Positions 25,627 to 33,769 of a stretch of 43,954 bases of DNA are shown here, in pieces. Each line of letters opens with the position of its first letter. The first letter of the stretch is position 1. The stretch is from Ligilactobacillus salitolerans. GTDB lineage: Bacteria > Bacillota > Bacilli > Lactobacillales > Lactobacillaceae. Made by a program: the position numbers and the translations under genes. The DNA lies in assembly GCF_003864415.1 (NCBI RefSeq), contig NZ_BFFP01000020.1, forward strand, positions 1-43,954, given 5' to 3'. The notes under the pieces were generated by a model that saw only the letters and a program-made list of their open reading frames with translations, was not told the origin of the DNA and searched no databases.

Positions 25627-26505
25627 ATGGATAAACGTTCTTTATTGATCAGGGCCCATCTGTGTCGGGGAATAGGACCAAAGGGCGAGCAGAAGATCTT
25701 CCAATACATGCAAGAAAATAACCAGCCTCCGCATACCCGAGACCTGGTTGAACTCTTAGGAGGTTCAAAAGCAAATCTCGAACAATTCCTAGCGGACTTC
25801 CATTCGAAAAAAACTTCCAGTAAAATGGCAGCCAATCAAAGGGCTGGCGGCATTTTAACCATTCTAGATGCAGAGTATCCCGCCCAGCTCAAAGAGACCT
25901 ATGAGCCTCCTTTAGTCCTATTTTATCGCGGGAATTTAGCACTCCTGAAACAACCAGCCTTAGCTGTGGTCGGTGCTCGCAAAATGTCCTCCTATGGCCC
26001 AAAGGTGTTGCAACAACTGCTGCCGCAGGTGTGTCATTTTCAAATTCCGATCATCAGCGGAGCTGCCATGGGGATCGACAGTGTGGCGCATCAAACGACG
26101 CTCCAAGCACACGGACAAACTATTGCGGTCATCGGCACGGGGTTAGATCTGACCTACCCACGCGGCAATGAGCAGCTCCAGACTCAGATTTCTTCTCAGG
26201 GGCTGCTCCTCACGGAATACGAACTTGGCCAAAAGCCATTAGCTTTTCATTTTCCTATGCGTAATCGGATCATCGCTGGTTTATGTCACAGTCTGCTGGT
26301 CGTTGAAGCTCAGCACCATAGCGGCAGCTTGATCACAGCTAATTTAGCTTTACAGGAGAACCGTAATGTTTTGGCGGTCCCTGGAGCGATCACCAGCGCA
26401 AGTTCGATCGGGTGTAATGAATTGATCCAGGCAGGGGCTAAACCCGTCCTGAAAAGTGCTGATATTCTTGAGGATTTTTTAAATACCTTGACAAATGAAG
26501 ATTAA
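25627..26505 (+). CDS. dprA: DNA processing protein DprA
   Basis: Loads RecA on incoming single-stranded DNA during natural transformation. The 292-residue protein has an N-terminal helical region and a C-terminal Rossmann-like DprA core: VGARKMSSYGPK, ISGAAMGIDSVAHQ, VIGTGLDLTYPRGN, FPMRNRIIAGL and GSLITANLALQENRNVLAVPG split across two segments. All conserved loops are present, so it appears functional. It lies between rnhB and topA, the conserved order. Its ribosome binding site sits in a hairpin. Confidence 0.93.
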   Translation: MDKRSLLIRAHLCRGIGPKGEQKIFQYMQENNQPPHTRDLVELLGGSKANLEQFLADFHSKKTSSKMAANQRAGGILTILDAEYPAQLKETYEPPLVLFYRGNLALLKQPALAVVGARKMSSYGPKVLQQLLPQVCHFQIPIISGAAMGIDSVAHQTTLQAHGQTIAVIGTGLDLTYPRGNEQLQTQISSQGLLLTEYELGQKPLAFHFPMRNRIIAGLCHSLLVVEAQHHSGSLITANLALQENRNVLAVPGAITSASSIGCNELIQAGAKPVLKSADILEDFLNTLTNED

Positions 26506-26557
26506 AAGTAATAACATGGTTTACGATTTTAAATCATTATTAGCTAACTATATAAAT

Positions 26558-26563
26558 TATAAT
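26558..26563 (+). promoter_or_regulatory. Possible -10 box of topA
   Basis: A perfect TATAAT in a very AT-rich stretch, but no convincing -35 at 15-18 bases. Confidence 0.3.
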
Positions 26564-26592
26564 AAAAACACTAGAAAAAGGAGTGGGCCGTT

Positions 26593-28725
26593 TTGCCGAC
26601 ATCCACACAACCAAAAGTAAAAGCGAAAACCAAAACATCCAGAAAAAAAACAACACGTAAGGTGAAAAAAAATCTCGTGATCGTTGAATCACCATCAAAG
26701 GCTAAAACCATCGAAAAATATTTAGGCTCACGTTACAAGGTCATGGCCAGCCTCGGGCATATTCGTGATCTTCCTAAAAGCAAGATGGGAATAGATGTTG
26801 AAAATGACTATGAGCCGCATTATATTTCCATCCGGGGCAAAGGCGATGTGATCAAAGAACTGCGTAAAGAAGCAAAGAAAGCTGCGCATGTCTATCTCGC
26901 AGCCGATCCTGATCGCGAAGGGGAAGCCATCGCCTGGCATCTGTCCTTTTTATTAGGCTTAGATCCCCAAGCTAAAAATCGTGTTGTTTTTAACGAGATC
27001 ACTAAAGATGCAGTTAAAAATGCCTTTAAAAATCCTCGCGCAATAAACATGGACTTGGTAGATGCTCAACAAGCTCGCAGGATCTTAGACCGTTTAGTCG
27101 GATATTCGATCTCACCTTTGTTATGGTCAAAAGTAAAAAAAGGCTTATCTGCCGGGCGCGTGCAGTCGATCGCCTTAAATTTGATCATTCAACGTGAAGA
27201 TGAGATCAAAAAATTCGTACCTGAAGAGTATTGGAATATTGATGCTGAGTTTAAAAAAGAACGCTCTAAATTTGCAGCCGCTTTTTATGGGCTAAAGGGC
27301 AAAAAATCGGCTCTGCCTAACAATGACGTAGTTCAAAAGGTCCTGCAAAAACTTGATAAAGACCAATCCTTTAACGTTGCTAAAGTTGAAAAGAAAGAAC
27401 GCAAACGTTTCCCCGCTTTGCCTTTCACAACTTCGACGATGCAGCAAACAGCCAATAACTCTTTGAAGTTTCGGACCCAAAAAACGATGATGGTTGCCCA
27501 GCAATTATATGAAGGGATCAACATTGGCCGCGGCGGGGCGGTTGGTTTGATCACATATATGCGGACGGACTCCACCCGGATCTCAACGGTCGCTAAACAC
27601 GAAGCAGCAGGCTTTATCACTGATAATTACGGCAGCGAGTATGCTGCCACTAAACCGCGTGCCGGTAAATTAAGCGAAAATGCCCAAGACGCGCACGAAG
27701 CGATCCGGCCTTCATCGGTTCTCCGCACTCCCGAGTCAATAGAAAAATACCTGACTAAAGATCAAATGAAACTCTACTCTCTTATTTGGTCACGGTTTGT
27801 TGCCAGTCAGATGACTCCGGCAATTGTGGACACAGTTCGGGCGGATCTTGAGCAAAATGACGTCCTATTCCGGGCGAATGGTTCCAAAATGAAATTTCCA
27901 GGTTTTACCAAAGTCTACGCAGAGAGTAAACGCAAAGACAACGTGTTACCAGAACTTAACGAAGGCGATCAGGTCAAATTGTCTAAGACTGATCCCAGCC
28001 AGCACTTTACTTTACCGCCTGCACGCTACTCAGAAGCAACTTTGATCAAGACGTTGGAGGAAAATGGTGTCGGTCGTCCTTCGACTTACGCACCGACCTT
28101 AAATACCATTCAAAAAAGGTATTACGTTAAATTAGCTGCACGAAAATTCACACCCACAGAGCTCGGCGAGATCGTTAATTCAATGATCAGCGAATGTTTC
28201 CCTGATATCCTGGATGTTAATTTTACGGCAGGACTAGAAGATGAATTAGACGGGATCGAAGACGGCAAGCAAAAATGGGTCGAGGTGATCGATCAATTTT
28301 ATCAACCTTTTGCCAAAGAAGTTGAAAGTGCAGAACAGAAACTAGAAAAAGTTAAGATCAAGGATGAACCCGCCGGTTTTAACTGCGATGTCTGCGGTGC
28401 TCCAATGCTGGTCAAAATGGGCCGCTACGGTAAGTTCTATGCCTGCAGCCGTTTTCCGGACTGTCGTAATACTAAGGCGATCGTTAAAAAAATCGGGGTC
28501 GTCTGCCCGAAATGCGGTCAAGGCGAAGTCGTCGAACGCAAATCCAAGAAAAACCGCGTCTTTTATGGCTGCTCACGTTACCCAGAATGCGACTTTATTT
28601 CTTGGGATCAACCAGTCGGACGTGCTTGCCCGAAATGTCAACACTTCCTGGTTTACAAAAAATCCAAGAAAGGTGACCAGGTTAAGTGTCCGAATGGCGA
28701 CTATGAAGAAGCAATACAGAAATAA
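26593..28725 (+). CDS. topA: DNA topoisomerase I
   Basis: A type IA topoisomerase that relaxes negative supercoils. The 710-residue protein has a Lys-rich N terminus, a TOPRIM domain ([32 protein letters not shown]) and the catalytic Y322 in [13 protein letters not shown]. Two C-terminal C4 zinc ribbons are intact (CDVC...C...C and CPKC...C...C). A third begins CPKC but ends KCPNGDYEE, one cysteine short. TTG 26593 is chosen because AAGGAG is nine bases upstream. A terminator follows; trmFO, often next, is absent. Confidence 0.95.
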   Translation: MPTSTQPKVKAKTKTSRKKTTRKVKKNLVIVESPSKAKTIEKYLGSRYKVMASLGHIRDLPKSKMGIDVENDYEPHYISIRGKGDVIKELRKEAKKAAHVYLAADPDREGEAIAWHLSFLLGLDPQAKNRVVFNEITKDAVKNAFKNPRAINMDLVDAQQARRILDRLVGYSISPLLWSKVKKGLSAGRVQSIALNLIIQREDEIKKFVPEEYWNIDAEFKKERSKFAAAFYGLKGKKSALPNNDVVQKVLQKLDKDQSFNVAKVEKKERKRFPALPFTTSTMQQTANNSLKFRTQKTMMVAQQLYEGINIGRGGAVGLITYMRTDSTRISTVAKHEAAGFITDNYGSEYAATKPRAGKLSENAQDAHEAIRPSSVLRTPESIEKYLTKDQMKLYSLIWSRFVASQMTPAIVDTVRADLEQNDVLFRANGSKMKFPGFTKVYAESKRKDNVLPELNEGDQVKLSKTDPSQHFTLPPARYSEATLIKTLEENGVGRPSTYAPTLNTIQKRYYVKLAARKFTPTELGEIVNSMISECFPDILDVNFTAGLEDELDGIEDGKQKWVEVIDQFYQPFAKEVESAEQKLEKVKIKDEPAGFNCDVCGAPMLVKMGRYGKFYACSRFPDCRNTKAIVKKIGVVCPKCGQGEVVERKSKKNRVFYGCSRYPECDFISWDQPVGRACPKCQHFLVYKKSKKGDQVKCPNGDYEEAIQK

Positions 28726-28730
28726 CAACA

Positions 28731-28759
28731 AAGACGATGCTGCTTGGCATCGTTTTTTT
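28731..28759 (+). terminator. Rho-independent terminator of topA
   Basis: ACGATGC pairs with GCATCGT over a 6-nt loop and is followed by seven T. Confidence 0.85.
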
Positions 28760-28830
28760 AATGGTCTTCGAAGCTTTGACAAATTGGAAAATAAATTATT
28801 AAGTTTTTCCTGTTTTAGCTAGGAGTTTTC

Positions 28831-28859
28831 TTGACTATTCTTGACCTTCATAGGAAAAT
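28831..28859 (+). promoter_or_regulatory. Possible promoter of xerC-hslVU
   Basis: TTGACT (28831-28836), 17 bases, GAAAAT (28854-28859). A second TTGACC at 28841 has no matching -10. Confidence 0.35.
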
Positions 28860-28889
28860 GAAAGCAAGTAACAAAGTGAGGGTGATGGC

Positions 28890-29789
28890 ATGGAAGAGGA
28901 ATGGATCACAGAATACCAAGCTTATTTAAAATATGAGCGGCAATATTCTGCAGATACTGTTAAAGCCTACAGTGCAGACATTGCTGATTTTTGTAAATTT
29001 TTAAGTGAAAACGGCGGAGCAGCTTCATTTGCTGCTGTCACGGCTGATGACGTGCATGTCTACATGAGCTATCTATACGAAAAACAGTATCAGGAAAGTA
29101 CAGTTTCACGAATGGTTTCTGGCTTGCGCTCTTTTTACCGTTATTTGTTAAAAAATGATCTGGTCAAAGAGGATCCATTTGTTTACGTCCAGCTCAAACA
29201 TCACCCCCGGGCTCTGCCGCATTTTTTTTATGAAAAAGAAATGAATGCACTCTTTGCAGCAACTCAGGGAGACTCAGAAACTGATCTGCGTGATAATGCA
29301 CTGCTTGAAACTCTCTATGCGACTGGCATGCGTGTCTCAGAGTGCACAGGTCTTTCCATGCAAGATATTGATTTTGGAAACCGAGCGATGCTTTTACACG
29401 GGAAGGGCAAAAAGGATCGTTACGTACCTTTTGGCAACTATTGTTCAGATGCATTACAAAGATACTTCGCTGAAGCGCGAACTCCTTTGATGGCCAAATA
29501 CCAGCACGAGCATTCCAGCGTCTTCGTCAATCATTATGGAGAACCCCTAACGCCGGCCGGGATCACTTACATCTTAAACCAGATCGTTAAAAGAAGTACA
29601 CTGCATACGACGATCCATCCCCATGAATTGCGGCATACTTTTGCTACTCATCTAATGAATAATGGGGCAGACTTGCGTGCGGTGCAAGAATTGCTTGGCC
29701 ACAGCAGTTTATCTACTACACAGATCTACACACACGTAACAACCGAAAGCTTACAGGAAAATTACCGGAAATTTTTTCCGCGCGCTTAA
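28890..29789 (+). CDS. xerC: Site-specific tyrosine recombinase XerC
   Basis: The XerC/CodV partner of XerD at dif. The 299-residue protein has a core-binding domain (residues 1-100) and the full catalytic set: R148 (ATGMRVSE), K172 ([10 protein letters not shown]), H245 and R248 (HELRHTF), H271 (LLGHSSLS) and Y280 (TTQIYTH). Position before hslV matches codV-clpQ-clpY of Bacillus and identifies it as XerC rather than a second XerD. The stop is 20 bases before hslV, so cotranscription is likely. Confidence 0.93.
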   Translation: MEEEWITEYQAYLKYERQYSADTVKAYSADIADFCKFLSENGGAASFAAVTADDVHVYMSYLYEKQYQESTVSRMVSGLRSFYRYLLKNDLVKEDPFVYVQLKHHPRALPHFFYEKEMNALFAATQGDSETDLRDNALLETLYATGMRVSECTGLSMQDIDFGNRAMLLHGKGKKDRYVPFGNYCSDALQRYFAEARTPLMAKYQHEHSSVFVNHYGEPLTPAGITYILNQIVKRSTLHTTIHPHELRHTFATHLMNNGADLRAVQELLGHSSLSTTQIYTHVTTESLQENYRKFFPRA

Positions 29790-29809
29790 ATTTCAAGGAG
29801 GAATATCAC

Positions 29810-30334
29810 ATGACAACAATTTGTGCCGTGCGCCATAATGGACACACTGCAATGGCCGGCGATGGTCAAGTTACAATGGGAAAAGAAGTTATTATGAAAG
29901 GGACTGCGCATAAAATTCGTAAAATATACGATGACAAGGTCGCTGTCGGCTTTGCCGGTACCGTTTCAGATGCATTTAACCTTGAAGACCGTTTTGAGAA
30001 AAAGTTAAACCAGTATACTGGCAATCTTCAGCGAGCTGCCGTCGAATTAGCGCGCGAATGGCGCGGCGACCAGCAGTTGCAAAAGCTAGAAGCACTGCTG
30101 GTTGTGATGGACAAAGACAATTTGCTGCTAGTTTCAGGTACTGGAGAAGTCATCGAACCCGATGATAATGTTTTGTCGATCGGGTCTGGCGGCAATTATG
30201 CTTTAGCAGCCGCTAGAGCCATGCTTGAACATGCACCTGCAATGAGTGCGCAGGAAGTGGCACAAGGTGCACTAAAAATTGCCGGCGACATTGACATCTT
30301 TACTAACCACAATGTGATTACTGAAGTCTTATAA
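29810..30334 (+). CDS. hslV: ATP-dependent protease peptidase subunit HslV (ClpQ)
   Basis: The proteolytic ring of HslUV. The 174-residue protein begins [24 protein letters not shown]; after Met removal Thr2 is the nucleophile. Family landmarks include [27 protein letters not shown] and the [14 protein letters not shown] segment that contacts metal and substrate. Length is standard. AAGGAGG precedes the ATG. hslU follows through a short leader ORF. Confidence 0.94.
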   Translation: MTTICAVRHNGHTAMAGDGQVTMGKEVIMKGTAHKIRKIYDDKVAVGFAGTVSDAFNLEDRFEKKLNQYTGNLQRAAVELAREWRGDQQLQKLEALLVVMDKDNLLLVSGTGEVIEPDDNVLSIGSGGNYALAAARAMLEHAPAMSAQEVAQGALKIAGDIDIFTNHNVITEVL

Positions 30335-30344
30335 GAAGGACACC

Positions 30345-30398
30345 GTGAAGGGAGTGACGGCGAAGATCTTTGATTTTCGCACTCAAATATGGACATGA
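30345..30398 (+). CDS. 17-codon leader ORF coupled to hslU
   Basis: GTG 30345 follows AGAAGGA at about five bases and reads VKGVTAKIFDFRTQIWT before TGA at 30396-30398. That stop overlaps ATG 30398 of hslU (TGATG). Because hslU has no ribosome binding site of its own, this short ORF may deliver ribosomes to it. No family is recognised. Confidence 0.35.
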   Translation: MKGVTAKIFDFRTQIWT

Positions 30399-31807
30399 TG
30401 GATAAAACACCAAAACAAATTGTTAGGGAACTTGATCATTTTGTGATTGGCCAAGATGCTGCCAAAAAAGCGATCGCGGTTGCACTGCGCAATCGCTATC
30501 GGCGTATGCAGCTGCCAGAGGAAATGCAAGAGGAAGTTACACCGAAGAACTTATTGATGATCGGGCCGACCGGAGTTGGTAAAACTGAGATTGCCCGGCG
30601 CTTAGCTAAGATCGTCAATGCTCCTTTTGTTAAAGTCGAGGCAACTAAATTTACTGAGGTCGGTTACGTTGGCAGAGACGTTGAATCTATGGTGCGCGAC
30701 CTAGTCGAGTCTGCCTATAATATGGAAGAAGACCAGATGTATGCCCAAGTTAGAGGACAAGCAGTCGCCAATGCTGACAAACGCCTGGTCAAATTGCTTG
30801 TTCCCGCCCAAAAAAAGCAGACGCAGCAAAACCAGCAGGAAAATTTCATGCAGATGCTGCGTGAGCTGCAAAATGGGAAATTACCGCAAAATGGAGTTAA
30901 TGCTGAAGAAAGTGAGGAAGTTTCCGATTCTGTCAGGGACCAACGATTAAGTGTTAATGAGCAGCTCAAACGTGGGCAATTAGAAGACCAAGAAGTTAAG
31001 TTGACGATGGACGACCCATCTCAAAAACAAAATGGATCCTCAGATATGTTGAATCAAATGGGGATTGATTTAAATGATGCTTTAAGTTCTGTCATGCCAA
31101 AGAAAAAAGTCACACGCACACTCAGTGTCAGAGATGCGCGAGAGGTTTTAGTTAAAGAAGAGTCTGCCAAATTAGTCAATCCGGCCGATTTGGCTGATGC
31201 GGCCATCAAACGAGCAGAAAATACCGGCATTATTTTCATTGACGAAATCGATAAGATCACCTCTAAATCCCAACAAAATTCAGGCGAAGTCTCGCGTGAA
31301 GGTGTCCAGCGTGATATCCTGCCAATTGTAGAGGGCTCGGCAATTAAAACAAAATACGGTTTGATCAACACGGACCATATTTTATTTATCGCTTCTGGTG
31401 CCTTTCAAGACAGCAAGCCTAGCGACCTGATCGCTGAATTGCAAGGACGCTTCCCGATCCGAGTTGAATTGGAGGCGCTGAGCGTTGATGACTTTGTTAA
31501 AATTTTAACTGAACCGGATAACGCCTTGGTTAAGCAATACATTGCGTTGATCAAGACCGACAATATTGCCGTGACCTTTACTATCGAAGCTATTCATAAG
31601 ATTGCTGAGATCGCTTTTGCAGTCAACCGAGATACTGAAAATATCGGTGCAAGGCGCTTGCACACGATCCTAGAACGTCTCTTGCAAGATCTCCTGTATG
31701 AGGGGCCTGATATGCAAATGGGTGAAATTACGATCACAGAAGCATACGTTGAGCAAAAAATCGGTGAGATCGCAGCTGACAAGGATTTAGCACGTTACAT
31801 TCTTTAA
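30398..31807 (+). CDS. hslU: ATP-dependent protease ATPase subunit HslU (ClpY)
   Basis: The AAA+ unfoldase of HslUV. From ATG 30398 it has 469 residues. Walker A is GPTGVGKTE (K62), Walker B is IIFIDEIDK, and the insertion (I) domain covers about residues 110-240, rich in Gln and Glu. The C terminus ends ARYIL, the tail that inserts into HslV. ATG 30389 and 30395 are also possible, but no ribosome binding site precedes any of them; a TGA in frame at 30371 blocks longer starts. CodY, which follows in Bacillus, is missing here. Confidence 0.93.
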   Translation: MDKTPKQIVRELDHFVIGQDAAKKAIAVALRNRYRRMQLPEEMQEEVTPKNLLMIGPTGVGKTEIARRLAKIVNAPFVKVEATKFTEVGYVGRDVESMVRDLVESAYNMEEDQMYAQVRGQAVANADKRLVKLLVPAQKKQTQQNQQENFMQMLRELQNGKLPQNGVNAEESEEVSDSVRDQRLSVNEQLKRGQLEDQEVKLTMDDPSQKQNGSSDMLNQMGIDLNDALSSVMPKKKVTRTLSVRDAREVLVKEESAKLVNPADLADAAIKRAENTGIIFIDEIDKITSKSQQNSGEVSREGVQRDILPIVEGSAIKTKYGLINTDHILFIASGAFQDSKPSDLIAELQGRFPIRVELEALSVDDFVKILTEPDNALVKQYIALIKTDNIAVTFTIEAIHKIAEIAFAVNRDTENIGARRLHTILERLLQDLLYEGPDMQMGEITITEAYVEQKIGEIAADKDLARYIL

Positions 31808-31843
31808 TCTGGGTATTATAAAATTTTTAGGAGGCAGTCAAAT

Positions 31844-32719
31844 ATGGCAGTAATCATTGAAAATGAGCAGATCCGCGCAGTCATCAACGAACATGGGGCA
31901 GAGTTAAGCAGCTTGATCGCAAAGAAAACCGGGATCGACTACATCTGGTCTGGCGATTCGAAGTATTGGGGCAGACACTCACCGGTTCTATTTCCCATCG
32001 AGGGTAAATTAAAGGATGATCACTATTTCTTTGCTGGAAAAGAATATCATATGACTCAGCATGGTTTTGCGCGTGACCAAGATTTTACGGTGATCGAACA
32101 AGATTCCAGCCACGCGATTTTTGAATTGACCCAAAATGCCGCAACTCTGGAAAAGTATCCCTTTGATTTCCGCCTGCGTTTAACATATACCATCGTTAAT
32201 AGTGAGTTAACATTAGGTTATTCAGTTTATGATCCTGCTGACCAAGATCTTTACTTTGCCATTGGTGCACACCCAGCCTTCAAAGCTCCTTTAATGCCCA
32301 ATGAAGAATATAGTGATTATGAGTTAGAGTTTTCACCGGCCAAGACTCGGCATAAAATTCCGTTGGCAGACAGTTTAACTGACCCGAAGAAGCAGTATCC
32401 AGTCGACGAAAATCATTTGTCAGTCAGCCGTGAATTATTCAAAGACGATGCTTTGATTTATAATTTAAACCGTGAAGAGACGATCATTACTTTAGCTGAT
32501 AAGGCCAAAACACATGGGATCAGCCTCAATACCAAGGATGCTAAGTTTGTTGGGATCTGGTCATCTTATCCCGCAAATGGTCAATTTGTCTGTATTGAAC
32601 CCTGGTGGGGCTTAGCCGATCCACAGGATTCCGATGGTGAACTGACCCATAAATATGCAATCAATAAATTAGCACCCAAGACCGAGTTCCAGGCGGGCTT
32701 CTCAGTCAGCGTGTTTTAA
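31844..32719 (+). CDS. Aldose 1-epimerase family protein (LacX-like)
   Basis: A 291-residue galactose-mutarotase-fold protein. Landmarks are ELSSLIAKKTGIDYIWSGDSKYWGRHSPVLFP, taken as two blocks, then QHGFARDQDF with a conserved His, AIGAHPAF with the second His, and FVCIEPWWGLAD with the Glu. The probable catalytic His and Glu are therefore present. The substrate is not determined; it belongs to the LacX/YihR-like subgroup rather than classical GalM. AGGAGG is upstream of the ATG. It is convergent with plsY. Confidence 0.85.
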   Translation: MAVIIENEQIRAVINEHGAELSSLIAKKTGIDYIWSGDSKYWGRHSPVLFPIEGKLKDDHYFFAGKEYHMTQHGFARDQDFTVIEQDSSHAIFELTQNAATLEKYPFDFRLRLTYTIVNSELTLGYSVYDPADQDLYFAIGAHPAFKAPLMPNEEYSDYELEFSPAKTRHKIPLADSLTDPKKQYPVDENHLSVSRELFKDDALIYNLNREETIITLADKAKTHGISLNTKDAKFVGIWSSYPANGQFVCIEPWWGLADPQDSDGELTHKYAINKLAPKTEFQAGFSVSVF

Positions 32720-32724
32720 CCACT

Positions 32725-32781
32725 AAAAAAGGACTAACTTATGCGAATTTTGAAAATCGCACACAAGTTAGTCCTTTTTTT
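32725..32781. terminator. Bidirectional terminator between the epimerase gene and plsY
   Basis: AAAAAAGGACTAACTT pairs with AAGTTAGTCCTTTTTTT, with a second stem (TGCGA/TCGCA) inside. T tracts occur on both strands, serving both convergent genes. Confidence 0.9.
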
Positions 32782-32800
32782 GCGTATATATAAATAAGGA

Positions 32801-33427
32801 TTATTTTTTTCCTTCTTTTTTCTGCCGTCTGCGATAACCTAACCCAAATGGAGTCATGTTTTCTTTTCCCTGACGGATCCGTTCAATATTGCCCCAATGT
32901 CTAGCATAAACGAAAATGGTCAAAACTAAGGCGACTGTAGTTAAAATCCAATCTTGATAGAACAGAGAACATAAGGTGATCAAGGTAAAACCAAGCATAC
33001 TAGCCACAGAAACCATACTGGTCAGATAAAGTGTCAGCAAGAAAATTGCCCAAGCCAAAAGGAAAAATTCCCAGTTATAAATCAATAATGCACCGACACT
33101 AGTCGCGACTGCTTTGCCTCCTTTGAAGTTAGCAAAGAGCGGAAAAGCATGGCCGATAATCGCTGATATAGCAATCAGCAAAGCATTGGCATTAGAGTGG
33201 AAAGCCAACGGCAATAATGCTGCTAACGAACCCTTAAACATATCCATGACTAGCACAACGGCTCCAGCTTTTTTGCCGAGAACACGGAAAGTATTCGTAG
33301 TCCCCATATTGCCGCTGCCATAATCTCGAATGTCTTTATGATAAAAAATTTTTCCGATCCAAACCCCAGAAGGAATGGAACCTATCAAATATCCGATCAG
33401 GAGCATCCAAATAATATTGAGATCCAC
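32801..33427 (-). CDS. plsY: Glycerol-3-phosphate acyltransferase PlsY
   Basis: Transfers the acyl group of acyl-phosphate to glycerol-3-phosphate, the first step of phospholipid synthesis. The 208-residue protein has about five membrane helices. The three PlsY motifs are present: [11 protein letters not shown], the [21 protein letters not shown] block with DMFKG, and [19 protein letters not shown] short Lys-rich tail ends the protein. TAAGGAGG lies upstream of the ATG. It is on the minus strand amid plus-strand genes and is divergent from parE, as in many Firmicutes. Confidence 0.94.
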   Translation of the reverse strand: MDLNIIWMLLIGYLIGSIPSGVWIGKIFYHKDIRDYGSGNMGTTNTFRVLGKKAGAVVLVMDMFKGSLAALLPLAFHSNANALLIAISAIIGHAFPLFANFKGGKAVATSVGALLIYNWEFFLLAWAIFLLTLYLTSMVSVASMLGFTLITLCSLFYQDWILTTVALVLTIFVYARHWGNIERIRQGKENMTPFGLGYRRRQKKEGKK

Positions 33428-33458
33428 ATTTATAGCCTCCTTAAGTTGCTGCTTTATA

Positions 33459-33487
33459 ATTCTAGCAGTTTATTTGCACTTCGGCAA
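33459..33487 (-). promoter_or_regulatory. Promoter of plsY
   Basis: On the minus strand TTGCCG, 17 bases, then TAGAAT with an extended TGC. Confidence 0.5.
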
Positions 33488-33669
33488 TCTAATTAAACCA
33501 CTACTTCAAAATTGCCTGAACTGCTGATTTCTTAAAAATTATTTATTCGCAGCTTAATTTAATGTCTTAAATCCAGACAAAAAGTCAAAGTTTAGTTTAA
33601 ATGTTCTATCAGTTAGGTTATTCCCACGCTATAAAGCCCGTCATTAAAGGGCTGCAACACTTGTCCTAC

Positions 33670-33699
33670 TTTACAGACAAGACTGAAATGGGTTATGAT
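33670..33699 (+). promoter_or_regulatory. Promoter of parE-parC
   Basis: TTTACA (33670-33675) and TATGAT (33694-33699) are separated by 18 bases. Confidence 0.4.
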
Positions 33700-33710
33700 A
33701 TAACATGTTT

Positions 33711-33739
33711 GTCGGATCAAATTTCCAGGTTGATCCGAC
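33711..33739 (+). promoter_or_regulatory. Hairpin in the parE leader
   Basis: A perfect 10-bp inverted repeat, GTCGGATCAA and TTGATCCGAC, with a 9-nt loop starts about 12 bases after the -10 box. No T tract follows, so it is not a normal terminator. Confidence 0.55.
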
Positions 33740-33769
33740 TTGTTCAATCGGAAGGGATTTGAAATTTCA

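Larger units (their letters stand above)
33428..33769. other. Divergent plsY/parE intergenic region
   Basis: These 342 bases contain the plsY promoter on the minus strand, the parE promoter on the plus strand, and a strong hairpin in the parE leader. I see no small gene. Confidence 0.6.
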
